Position numbers and translations under genes: made by a program
Shown: in pieces, positions 1 to 5,850 of the stretch
How the letters are laid out: every line of letters starts with the position of its first letter
How positions within the stretch are numbered: position 1 is the stretch's first letter
From: Thermoplasmata archaeon
GTDB lineage: Archaea > Thermoplasmatota > Thermoplasmata > Thermoplasmatales > Thermoplasmataceae
Assembly (NCBI GenBank): GCA_021847855.1
Contig: JAJZOT010000029.1
Location: forward strand, 1-10,271
Direction of reading: 5' to 3'
Length of the DNA stretch: 10,271 nucleotides
Notes under the pieces: generated by a model
Told to the model about the DNA's origin: nothing
Database searches by the model: none
Seen by the model: the letters and a program-made list of their open reading frames with translations, nothing else

Positions 1-376
1 CGTTGTGAAGGTTTGCATAATAGTACAGGACAGTCATCCTTGCTCTTGACTTTATGTTACCCAATGCCCTGCTGTCAGTAACATCCAGTGTGCTTGCGAA
101 GGCCGTCACAATTCCATGAATATTTATAGTATTTATCGGAACACCTGTAACCATGGAGATAGCTTCAACGTCGGCAGCATCATTACCGGGAGCTTTTCCG
201 TCAGGCAGGAATAGCGCAATAATTCTATCGCGATCAATTGAAAGGGATAGAAGCTTCAACACAAGCGCGCTGTCAACACCCCCACTGATGCCTACAACAG
301 CCAGTTTGCCGGATAAGTTGGTTCGCAAGAATGTCCTGATTTTTTCAATCGCTTCGGCAGACTGTGCAGAATTCAC
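1..376 (-). CDS. nadE: NH3-dependent NAD+ synthetase, 3' end cut by window edge
   Basis: The product makes NAD+ from nicotinic acid adenine dinucleotide, ATP and ammonia in the cytoplasm, the last step of NAD synthesis. About 125 N-terminal residues are visible. Residues 31-36 read SGGVDS, the P-loop of N-type ATP pyrophosphatases. Further on come LPDGKAPGNDAADVEA and GNIKSRARMTVLYYYAN; the latter matches the GN(I/L)KAR-R-M-LY motif typical of NadE. The start is taken as GTG at 376: the frame is closed by a stop at 400-398 and no ATG lies between. AT-rich TATA-like sequence lies 22-47 nt upstream, so the mRNA may be leaderless or have a very short leader containing GGAG (389-392). The gene follows folD on the same strand but has its own promoter-like region. 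Function is confident from the motifs; the exact start is less so. The C-terminus lies outside the window. Confidence 0.9.
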   Translation of the reverse strand, partial: MNSAQSAEAIEKIRTFLRTNLSGKLAVVGISGGVDSALVLKLLSLSIDRDRIIALFLPDGKAPGNDAADVEAISMVTGVPINTINIHGIVTAFASTLDVTDSRALGNIKSRARMTVLYYYANLHN

Positions 377-397
377 AATGAAGCTAATCTCCGAAAC

Positions 398-423
398 TTA
401 AATAAATATTTTTGATTATATAT
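398..423 (-). promoter_or_regulatory. TATA-like promoter region for nadE
   Basis: On the minus strand there are two AT-rich elements. TATATAAT (about 416-423) would place the RNA start near 393, with GGAG in a short leader. ATATTTATTTAA (about 398-409) would place it near the GTG at 376, giving a leaderless message. Both are compatible with archaeal promoter spacing, and sequence alone does not decide between them. A small inverted repeat, TCCGA-N7-TCGGA at 434-450, lies just upstream. Confidence 0.5.
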
Positions 424-461
424 GTCAGCAGGCTCCGATGCATGTTCGGATATACCGGTTT

Positions 462-1316
462 TCATCCTTTACTCAGGGTGCTCTGAAATTCGGTCGCCCG
501 CACTGTATTCTCCATTATGAGGGTCGCAGTTATGGGTCCAACTCCACCGGGAACCGGGGTTATTGCCCTGACGTATCCGAAGAGTTCCTCATAATTTGCA
601 TCACCCCTTATGGTGTCCTGTACAGGGTTTATGCCAACATCGACCACGATGCTGTTTTCGGTGACAAAACTCCTGTCGATGAAGTTCGGAACACCAACTG
701 CTGTCACGAGAACTTCGCTGTTCCTGGATAAGGATTTAATATCCTTTGTTTTGGAATGGCATACAGTAACGGTATAATCTCTGTTAAGAAGCATCATAGC
801 AAGGGGCCTTCCGACTACTGGCGATCGATTTATTATCAATGCTGTTGTACCGGCTGGTAGATTCATACTTTGTAGTATTTCAGTGACAGAGGCTGCTGTA
901 GCAGGCGTGAGAAATTCATTCCTGAGGTTTATCATACCCTGGTTTGTCGGTGTCATGCCATCAACATCCTTATAATATGGGATATTTTCGACCGCCTTGA
1001 AGAAATCCAGATGTTTTGGGAGGGGATTCTCTATCATTATCCCGTTGACGTCGTCGCGTCCCGCAACATTGGCGATCTCCCCCTTAAGGTTATCATATGT
1101 AATGTTTTCATCAAGTATCTGGTGAGACACCCTGATACCTATCTTCGCACCCCTGCGTATCTTTGCTCTGACATAGGTCTCCACAGCCTCATTTCTGCCT
1201 ACCTGTACGAGGAAAAGGTGAGGCTCGATATCATGGTGTTTAAGTTCTTCCACCCGTGTTTTTAATGATGCTATGACCCTATCAGCTATGGGCGTTCCGT
1301 TCAGGATCTCCGTCAT
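462..1316 (-). CDS. folD: Bifunctional methylene-THF dehydrogenase / methenyl-THF cyclohydrolase FolD
   Basis: The enzyme interconverts 5,10-methylene-THF, methenyl-THF and 10-formyl-THF with NADP, feeding purine and other one-carbon reactions. The 284 residues are full family length. Visible motifs in order: YVRAK with the Tyr48/Lys52 catalytic pair, PLP at 98-100, KDVDG at 116-120, VVGRP in the NADP Rossmann region (167-171), VTVCHS (183-188), VVDVGIN (224-230) and TPVPGGVGPITATL near the C-terminus. Two normally strict motifs differ. The usual VQLPLP reads IENPLP, so the Gln that pairs with the catalytic Lys is Glu96, and the usual TPCTPxG reads TPATAAS. The ATG at 1316 is 4 nt after the glucose dehydrogenase stop, and GGTGA overlapping that stop is a well-placed ribosome site. 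The gene is therefore almost certainly translated from the upstream message. Dehydrogenase identity is sure; full cyclohydrolase activity is not. Confidence 0.95.
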   Translation of the reverse strand: MTEILNGTPIADRVIASLKTRVEELKHHDIEPHLFLVQVGRNEAVETYVRAKIRRGAKIGIRVSHQILDENITYDNLKGEIANVAGRDDVNGIMIENPLPKHLDFFKAVENIPYYKDVDGMTPTNQGMINLRNEFLTPATAASVTEILQSMNLPAGTTALIINRSPVVGRPLAMMLLNRDYTVTVCHSKTKDIKSLSRNSEVLVTAVGVPNFIDRSFVTENSIVVDVGINPVQDTIRGDANYEELFGYVRAITPVPGGVGPITATLIMENTVRATEFQSTLSKG

Positions 1317-1320
1317 GATA

Positions 1321-2412
1321 TCACCACTTAATTACGGTCTTGATTTCGCCCGCAGGCTTTTTGGTGAATATCTCCAGATCCTCGGGCTTGTATGTCCCGG
1401 TGATAAGCTGAGAAAGAGTGTTACCGTAGGTATATTTCCATTTCCTGAGGTATTCAAGGGCTTTTATGTAGTGTATTTTTGCAGCGTCCACAGTTCCCGC
1501 TAATGTAATGTTCCGTTCTATGAAAAAGTCAATATCATTTCCGTTGAGCTGTGCCGGTGGAGCACGGCCGTTCGTGCCAAACAGGATAAGGACGCCATTG
1601 TAATTCAGGGTTTTCAGGAATCTGAATATTGTTCCGGGGTCCCCGCTGGTGTCGATTAGCAGATCGTTGCCAGTACCAGTGATCTGACTGGCATCCTTGG
1701 AGTAATCAACAAAATTTATCCCAAATCTCTCACAAATCTCCATCTTCTTATCTTCTATCGGATGACGGTTGGTCATGATAACGTCAAATCCATGCTCTCT
1801 CGCCATCATGGAGTAGAGAAAGGCTTCTGCTCCGCTCCCTATCACCAGGCACCTCTTGCCCTCAAAGGTGGAATATTCGTTGGCAAAAATTGCCCTTTTT
1901 GAGACGATATCAAACACTTCAAACCCTTTTACAACATTTTTCAGTGGTTCGGTTAAAACCGCGACGTCGATCATCCCCTTGTCGGGGACTTTAACGATGT
2001 AATCAAGGGAGTCATAGAAATACTCTCGCATGAATCCATTCATTCCTGTAATGCCAGCCTCATGCTTCTTTCCATCCGAACAGTTGTCCTGTCTTCCTAT
2101 CTTGCAGTTAACGCAATCTCCTGGCCTTCTGACAACCGGGATGACAAGGTCTCCCACCTTGAATTCTTCGCTCTCCGCGTAAATCTCATCAATGATACAA
2201 AGTGACTCGTGCCCGATTATTAGTTTGTCAGAATTTTGTGGATTGTAAGCAAATGAAAGACCTCCTGATACAATACCTCTATCAGTTCCGCACATTCCAT
2301 TGAGAAGAACCTTTAGCTTAACATTGTGTTCCGGAAGTCTCTGAACTGGAAGTTTATCTATCTTGACTCCTCCACCTGGGGCATTTGTATAGATCGATTT
2401 CGCATATTCCAT
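1321..2412 (-). CDS. gdh: NADP-dependent glucose (aldose) 1-dehydrogenase, zinc MDR family
   Basis: This medium-chain zinc dehydrogenase oxidises glucose, and often galactose, to the lactone, the entry step of the non-phosphorylative Entner-Doudoroff pathway of Thermoplasma and Picrophilus. From the chosen ATG at 2412 it has 363 residues and closely follows my recollection of the T. acidophilum enzyme. Catalytic zinc ligands are Cys41 (MCGTDRG), His68-Glu69 (GHES) and Glu155 (TEPLKN). The structural lobe has Cys100-x2-Cys103-x7-Cys111. GSGAEAF at 192-198 is the dinucleotide loop, and NRH at 215-217 suits the NADP 2'-phosphate. The frame extends upstream to 2448, but the homologous N-terminus begins at the later ATG (MEYAKSIYTNAPGGGVK). 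A TATA box about 24 nt before that ATG predicts a leaderless message. It is followed 4 nt later by folD, so the two form an operon. Sugar preference cannot be read from sequence. Confidence 0.93.
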   Translation of the reverse strand: MEYAKSIYTNAPGGGVKIDKLPVQRLPEHNVKLKVLLNGMCGTDRGIVSGGLSFAYNPQNSDKLIIGHESLCIIDEIYAESEEFKVGDLVIPVVRRPGDCVNCKIGRQDNCSDGKKHEAGITGMNGFMREYFYDSLDYIVKVPDKGMIDVAVLTEPLKNVVKGFEVFDIVSKRAIFANEYSTFEGKRCLVIGSGAEAFLYSMMAREHGFDVIMTNRHPIEDKKMEICERFGINFVDYSKDASQITGTGNDLLIDTSGDPGTIFRFLKTLNYNGVLILFGTNGRAPPAQLNGNDIDFFIERNITLAGTVDAAKIHYIKALEYLRKWKYTYGNTLSQLITGTYKPEDLEIFTKKPAGEIKTVIKW

Positions 2413-2416
2413 TTTT

Positions 2417-2447
2417 TGCCATCCTAAAATAGTATTAAAAGATGGCA
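2417..2447 (-). promoter_or_regulatory. Glucose dehydrogenase promoter with inverted repeat around the TATA box
   Basis: On the minus strand, TTTTAATA (2433-2440) is a TATA-like element centred about 24 nt before the ATG at 2412. It sits inside a perfect 7-bp inverted repeat, TGCCATC-N17-GATGGCA (arms 2417-2423 and 2441-2447). One arm lies at the BRE side of the TATA box and the other between it and the start codon. A dimer bound here would compete with TBP/TFB or RNA polymerase, so this is a candidate operator. No regulator is identified. Confidence 0.6.
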
Positions 2448-2459
2448 CTTTTTCATGAT

Positions 2460-2465
2460 AAAAAA
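2460..2465 (-). terminator. T-run terminator after ribA
   Basis: Immediately after the ribA TAA stop (2468-2466) the minus strand has six T residues. Short T-runs are the usual archaeal intrinsic termination signal. It separates ribA from the independent promoter of the glucose dehydrogenase operon. Confidence 0.45.
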
Positions 2466-3044
2466 TTAGATCTGATGGCCAAGCCTCATCTTCTTGGTAT
2501 TGAGGTAGAACTCATCGTAAGGGGTTGGCTCGCTTATGATGGGGATTCTATCGGTGATCTTGATGTTGTATTTTTTGAGGAAATCCATCTTAAGCGGGTT
2601 GTTTGTCATCAGGCGTATTGACTTTATCCCAAAGTACTTGATCACTTCAACAGCGAAAGTGTAATCTCTCTTGTCAGCCGGGAGCCCAAGCATAAGGTTT
2701 GCCTCTACGGTGTCATAGCCCTGGTCCTGAAGGCTGTATGCTCTGATTTTGTCGAGAAGCCCGATTCCTCGTCCCTCCTGACGGAGATATATGAGCATGC
2801 CAAAGTCCTGCTTACCCAGGAACTCCAGCGACTTCAGGAGTTGGTCCCTGCAGTCGCACCTTTTGGACCCCATGACATCGCCAGTAAGGCATTCAGAATG
2901 TATCCTGACAGGTACGTTTTCCTTTGAATTCACGTCACCTCTTACGAGTACGGCGTTTTCAAGATTCTCATCATCAGAGAAAACATAAATCTCAAATTGA
3001 CCGAAGATTGTCGGTAATTTAGCCTTGGAATAAAGTTCTAGCAT
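2466..3044 (-). CDS. ribA: GTP cyclohydrolase II
   Basis: The enzyme opens GTP to 2,5-diamino-6-ribosylamino-pyrimidinone phosphate, formate and pyrophosphate, the first committed step of riboflavin synthesis. From the ATG at 3044 it is 192 residues, close to the length of E. coli RibA. The zinc site is Cys52, Cys63 and Cys65 within [26 protein letters not shown] (88-96), [18 protein letters not shown] and TNNPLK (147-152) are the GTP-binding and catalytic motifs, and the C-terminal MRLGH matches the family end. There is no fused DHBP synthase domain. A TTG at 3056 gives four more residues, but the ATG fits E. coli RibA best: AKLPT comes 7 residues after the start here and 8 there. Many archaea use the unrelated GTP cyclohydrolase III instead, so this bacterial-type enzyme may be an old transfer. 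It appears to be monocistronic. Confidence 0.94.
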   Translation of the reverse strand: MLELYSKAKLPTIFGQFEIYVFSDDENLENAVLVRGDVNSKENVPVRIHSECLTGDVMGSKRCDCRDQLLKSLEFLGKQDFGMLIYLRQEGRGIGLLDKIRAYSLQDQGYDTVEANLMLGLPADKRDYTFAVEVIKYFGIKSIRLMTNNPLKMDFLKKYNIKITDRIPIISEPTPYDEFYLNTKKMRLGHQI

Positions 3045-3082
3045 ATCTTTCAGCAAATAAATTGATTCATGCTATTAAAATA

Positions 3083-3109
3083 TTTATAAAAAGAATTTTC
3101 ACAAAAATC
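3083..3109 (-). promoter_or_regulatory. ribA promoter: TATA box plus upstream quasi-palindrome
   Basis: TTTATAAA at 3083-3090 is a strong TATA element. It predicts transcription starting near 3060, about 16 nt before the ATG at 3044 or 4 nt before the TTG at 3056. Directly upstream lies the AT-rich quasi-palindrome GAATTTTCACAAAAATC (3093-3109, 6 of 8 pairs matching). RbkR, a riboflavin regulator characterised in Thermoplasma, makes an operator here conceivable, but I do not recall its motif well enough to claim a match. Confidence 0.5.
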
Positions 3110-3139
3110 TAATTAAATACGCACTCTATAAATAATGCT

Positions 3140-4348
3140 TCATTGGTGGTTGACTTCCTGCTCACTCAGAACGTATCCGGGACCTACCCTGAATATGAAA
3201 ATTTCCCTGTCTCCGGAAGCGGTTGCTTCGAATCTATTCTTCATTGCATAATATTCTTCGGGCTGTATCTCAAATCTCGGGTAGATTTTTCCCGCCCCGA
3301 TCTCAATCAGCTTTTCCTGTACTTCATCAACCTTGCAAACTGCAAGATTTCTGTATATCTTTCCGGGAAATGGATTTTCCGGGGTTACGGCGGAAGTAAG
3401 AACTATCCTCCTCTTGTCCTCTCCAAGAATCCTGAAATCACCAAGTTTCTTTACTTGATTTACAAGCCCTGCGTAAATCAATGAGGGGTCTGGCAGTTCT
3501 ATAAATTCAAGCACATTTTCTGCATGTTGGAAATTGGGGAACTCATATTTCCCTGAAAACCTTATTCCAGAGGGAAGGATAACGGCTGAACTCTCTGCGC
3601 TTTTCAAGGGTCCACAGTAAAGGGTAAGCCTGTTAAGTGATCCGTTCACGGAAATGTATTCTGTCTCTGCATCAATGCCCAATTTGTCTCTTCTTATCTG
3701 GGGAGGGACATCAAAGGCAAATTTTCCTGTTATTCCCGAATAGTTTCCGATTATGTCTGCAGGTGAAGGAATGAGATCCTTCAACGCTCTCTCCTTAGAT
3801 CCCGACTCACGGAGTGGATCGGAAAAGATTAACACACCCTTCAAGCCTGAATTATTGCTTTCCACGCTGGGCCATTCCGAGTTTATGAACTCCAGGTTTT
3901 TTGCACCGTACACCTCCGCGTTGATCAGGGATTCCAGGTATCTTATCCTGTCCTTTTCAAGTCCCTTGACTGTATTAGATTCCGAAAAAAATATGTCCTG
4001 CATTCCACCGCCTGAGCCGATATCCAAAATCGTTTCCCCGGCAATCCTTTGTGCCCGGTATCTTGCAACTGCCTCAGGCGTCGAGTAACGTGCAGTATAA
4101 TTGTCCAGCCACAGGCGGTTGCTCCTTGAAAATTTTCCTCTGGTCTGTATTCTAGATCTCGCTATTTCGATAAGGAAAGTTATCTCACCCCCCACATGCT
4201 TTCCGGCATTCTTGACAATACTCTTACTATCATAGCCACGATCAATAAGTTCCACAATACTGTCTATCCTGTGATCAATGGCATCTCTATACCGCTTGTC
4301 AGTTAGGCACCGGCTCAGCAAGTTCTCTGTGGCTATATGTTCGTTCAA
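3140..4348 (-). CDS. Class I SAM-dependent methyltransferase with C-terminal THUMP-like domain, substrate unknown
   Basis: This is a 402-residue protein in three parts. Residues 1-100 are a helical N-terminal region. Residues 101-250 form a Rossmann methyltransferase core with motif I ILDIGSGGG (107-115), an acidic residue after strand 2 in VKGLEKD (Glu131) and SDPLR (176-180) where related enzymes have a DPARR-type motif. The ISVNGSLNRLTLYCGPL segment (231-248) matches a conserved stretch that I recall from bacterial THUMP-like methyltransferases. Residues about 328-395 resemble the THUMP-like domain of that family, including the PEEYYAMKNRF segment and a final FRVG. THUMP domains bind RNA, so an RNA substrate is plausible but unproven. 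The only early start is TTG at 4348; a TTAATA element 24 nt upstream suggests a leaderless message. The gene is divergent from purC with 77 bp between. I do not know its target, and no catalytic NPPY/DPPY motif is evident. Confidence 0.75.
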   Translation of the reverse strand: MNEHIATENLLSRCLTDKRYRDAIDHRIDSIVELIDRGYDSKSIVKNAGKHVGGEITFLIEIARSRIQTRGKFSRSNRLWLDNYTARYSTPEAVARYRAQRIAGETILDIGSGGGMQDIFFSESNTVKGLEKDRIRYLESLINAEVYGAKNLEFINSEWPSVESNNSGLKGVLIFSDPLRESGSKERALKDLIPSPADIIGNYSGITGKFAFDVPPQIRRDKLGIDAETEYISVNGSLNRLTLYCGPLKSAESSAVILPSGIRFSGKYEFPNFQHAENVLEFIELPDPSLIYAGLVNQVKKLGDFRILGEDKRRIVLTSAVTPENPFPGKIYRNLAVCKVDEVQEKLIEIGAGKIYPRFEIQPEEYYAMKNRFEATASGDREIFIFRVGPGYVLSEQEVNHQ

Positions 4349-4367
4349 CAGGGGTAAATGCGCCTTG

Positions 4368-4375
4368 ACTATTAA
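4368..4375 (-). promoter_or_regulatory. TATA-like element for the THUMP-like methyltransferase gene
   Basis: TTAATAGT on the minus strand is centred about 24 nt before the TTG at 4348, the spacing expected for a leaderless archaeal start. It supports the unusual TTG, which has no Shine-Dalgarno sequence. Confidence 0.45.
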
Positions 4376-4396
4376 GGGATGCGGGGCAGGGAAGAA

Positions 4397-4404
4397 TTAA
4401 TAAA
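4397..4404 (+). promoter_or_regulatory. TATA box for purC
   Basis: TTAATAAA is centred 25.5 nt before the ATG at 4426, which favours that ATG and leaderless transcription over the in-frame GTG at 4420. The purC and methyltransferase promoters share one 77-bp divergent region. Confidence 0.6.
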
Positions 4405-4405
4405 A

Positions 4406-4423
4406 CCACTTACGGTAAGGTGG
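4406..4423 (+). repeat. Imperfect palindrome between purC TATA box and start codon
   Basis: CCACTTACGGTAAGGTGG pairs at 6 of 9 positions, with outer arms CCAC/GGTG. It lies just after the TATA box and ends 2 nt before the ATG. That is a typical place for an archaeal repressor site. Part of it (AAGGTGGAT) could instead act as a ribosome site if the message has a leader. Confidence 0.35.
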
Positions 4424-4425
4424 AT

Positions 4426-5316
4426 ATGAAACTGGTCAGGGTTGGAAAGGTCAAGGAAGTCTACGACGAGGGTGAGACACTTCTCTTCAAGTTTACGGAT
4501 AAAATATCTGTCTTTGACAAGATAATTCCAACAACGATTCCTTTCAAGGGGGAATCACTTTGCAGGACCTCAGAATTCTGGTTCAGAAAAACATCAGAAG
4601 CAGCACGCGTGGAGACCCATTTAGTTGAAATGGTGTCACCAAATGAGATGAGAGTCAGGAAATTTTCAATCCCAGAAGGAAATGCTAGTATATTCTCAAT
4701 AAATTACCTCATTCCTCTTGAATTCGTCGCCAGGTACTATGTTGCCGGATCGCTTTATGATAGGTTCAAGGAGGGAAAGGTGTCCAGGAGCGACATGGGA
4801 TTGGCCAATGAACCAAAGTATGGCGAAAAACTCGACGACCCATTCCTGGAAGTAACTACGAAGTTTGAGAAGTTTGACCGGCCGTTGAATACTGACGAAG
4901 CTCTGGAGATCGGCGGACTTCGCAGATCGGAACTTGACGGAATTTATGACGCGATCCTTAGGATAGATCGCAGGATAGAAAAGCAGGTAATTCCGAATGG
5001 GCTTATCCACGCAGATGGAAAGAAGGAATTCGCTCTTGGGGACAACCGAGAACCCGTGGTTGTAGACACATTCGGGACTGCAGATGAGGACAGGTTCTGG
5101 GATAAAAAGCAGTATGATCTGGGAAACATTGTAGAACTCAGCAAGGAATCAGTCCGCCAGTATTACCGTTCCAATGGTTATCACGACAGACTATATGATG
5201 CAAGAGCCAAAGGTACGAAGGAGCCTGAGATATCACCACTGCCTGATGAACTTGTTGAGCGCACAAGCAAACTATATAGGGATCTCTTTGAGCGCATTAC
5301 CGGGCAGAAATGGTGA
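4426..5316 (+). CDS. purC: Phosphoribosylaminoimidazole-succinocarboxamide (SAICAR) synthase
   Basis: PurC joins aspartate to CAIR using ATP in de novo purine synthesis. From the ATG at 4426 it has 296 residues, normal for the longer PurC type. Family landmarks in order: GKVKEVYD (7-14, ATP-binding loop), TDKISVFD, IPFKGESLCRTSEFWF, the segment LEFVARYYVAGSLYDRF where bacterial enzymes read VVRNYLAGS, VTTKFEKFDRP, GLIHADGKKEFALG, DRFWDKKQYD and LSKESVRQYYRSNGY. The acidic catalytic segment reads VVVDTFGTADEDRFW instead of the bacterial DE-TPDSSRFW form; I take this as an archaeal variant rather than damage. An in-frame GTG at 4420 would add two residues, but TATA spacing and family N-termini favour the ATG. 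No other purine gene is adjacent. FolD in this window can supply the formyl-THF used elsewhere in the pathway. Confidence 0.93.
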   Translation: MKLVRVGKVKEVYDEGETLLFKFTDKISVFDKIIPTTIPFKGESLCRTSEFWFRKTSEAARVETHLVEMVSPNEMRVRKFSIPEGNASIFSINYLIPLEFVARYYVAGSLYDRFKEGKVSRSDMGLANEPKYGEKLDDPFLEVTTKFEKFDRPLNTDEALEIGGLRRSELDGIYDAILRIDRRIEKQVIPNGLIHADGKKEFALGDNREPVVVDTFGTADEDRFWDKKQYDLGNIVELSKESVRQYYRSNGYHDRLYDARAKGTKEPEISPLPDELVERTSKLYRDLFERITGQKW

Positions 5317-5348
5317 GTGCCTAGATGAATAGATCAAATGTCGCCCGA

Positions 5349-5744
5349 TCACTGGATCCCAAGCTCGATCTGGTTTTCTATGTAATGCCATAGCTGGTGT
5401 TCTATTTCGTATGACCACAGAGCCTCAGGCACCTCTATGAACGCCACAAGCTCTGAAACAAAGAAGGTTTCAATGGCTGCGACACCCATGTCCTTCAGCC
5501 ACGATCCAACACCCATTTTAATCATAAAATTGCTCTGATCTCCTTCAATGATAATTGTGAATGCCCGATCCATTGCAAGCAGCGTCCTAAACACTCCTCC
5601 TTTCTTTGCCTGAATCAATATGCCATCAGGATGCTTACCGGACTGTGTCTTGAAATGTTCCTCACTGAAAAATTCGACTATGAGCTGGCCAAGTTTGTCA
5701 AGGTCAACATTTTTTCCATTGTATTGTCTTGTTGCCATCTTCAT
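5349..5744 (-). CDS. Conserved-looking protein of unknown function, 131 residues
   Basis: I cannot name this family with certainty. The protein has no signal peptide and no Cys-based metal site. Residues 12-32 look like an amphipathic helix. The middle has KKGGVFRTLLAMDRAFTIII (48-66) followed by FMIKMGVGSW (73-82), an alternating beta-like pattern with basic and glycine turns. Residues 84-104 are a hydrophobic but Glu-containing segment, and 108-128 form an aromatic helix rich in Trp, Tyr and His. The pattern KKGG-x-R-x-L-x-x-MDRAF then F-x-I-x-x-G-x-G-x-W seems familiar from uncharacterised prokaryotic proteins that I cannot name. The ATG at 5744 is supported by a TATA box 25 nt upstream; a second ATG lies two codons later. 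It is convergent with purC (32-nt gap) and divergent from the ribbon-helix-helix gene, which might control it. Confidence 0.75.
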   Translation of the reverse strand: MKMATRQYNGKNVDLDKLGQLIVEFFSEEHFKTQSGKHPDGILIQAKKGGVFRTLLAMDRAFTIIIEGDQSNFMIKMGVGSWLKDMGVAAIETFFVSELVAFIEVPEALWSYEIEHQLWHYIENQIELGIQ

Positions 5745-5765
5745 AAATTACCTTAATGATGCATT

Positions 5766-5773
5766 GTATAAAA
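5766..5773 (-). promoter_or_regulatory. TATA box for the 131-residue unknown protein
   Basis: TTTTATAC on the minus strand is centred about 25 nt before the ATG at 5744, consistent with a leaderless message. An AAGGT about 5 nt before the ATG could also serve ribosome binding if the RNA starts further upstream. Confidence 0.55.
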
Positions 5774-5786
5774 GCAATACCCGGGT

Positions 5787-5832
5787 GAAATCAAGAAAGC
5801 GCGATTTCCAGAAAGCTTATAATCTAGAAATC
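5787..5832. promoter_or_regulatory. Operator-like cluster of GAAATC half-sites before the ribbon-helix-helix gene
   Basis: Three copies of GAAATC in alternating orientation lie at 5787-5792 (+), 5803-5808 (-) and 5827-5832 (+). The last two are the ends of a 30-bp interrupted palindrome, GATTTCCAGA-N10-TCTAGAAATC (5803-5812 and 5823-5832), in which 9 of 10 arm positions pair. The spacer and right arm contain the TATA element. In addition, GAAATCAAGAAAGC (5787-5800) and GATTTCCAGAAAGC (5803-5816) form a direct repeat with a 16-bp period and 11 of 14 matches. Binding here would block the adjacent gene's promoter, as expected for autoregulation. Confidence 0.6.
5817..5823 (+). promoter_or_regulatory. 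TATA box for the ribbon-helix-helix gene
   Basis: TTATAAT is centred 31 nt before the ATG at 5851, so the RNA probably begins about 5 nt before the start codon, nearly leaderless. There is no Shine-Dalgarno sequence before the ATG. Confidence 0.5.
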
Positions 5833-5850
5833 AATCCTGAATCGATAACA

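Noticed and set aside
434..450. Inverted repeat TCCGA-N7-TCGGA between folD and nadE
   Set aside because: The arms are only 5 bp and no T-run follows, so it is neither a convincing terminator nor a convincing operator. Kept only as a note in the nadE promoter entry.
438..731. Plus-strand open frame of 97 codons
   Set aside because: Antisense to the conserved C-terminus of folD, with no ribosome site or recognisable motif.
2413..2448. Longer N-terminus for glucose dehydrogenase starting at 2448
   Set aside because: It would run through the TATA box and inverted repeat, and family members begin at the downstream ATG.
3753..4088. Plus-strand open frame of 111 codons
   Set aside because: It lies entirely antisense to the THUMP-like methyltransferase, whose motifs are clear, and it resembles no family.
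5042..5103. Divergent acidic motif in PurC as a defect
   Set aside because: The change keeps the Asp and Arg framework and the rest of the enzyme is well conserved, so it looks like a lineage variant.
5763..5778. ATTG-N8-CAAT around the TATA box of the 131-residue gene
   Set aside because: Four-base arms in AT-rich DNA are expected by chance.
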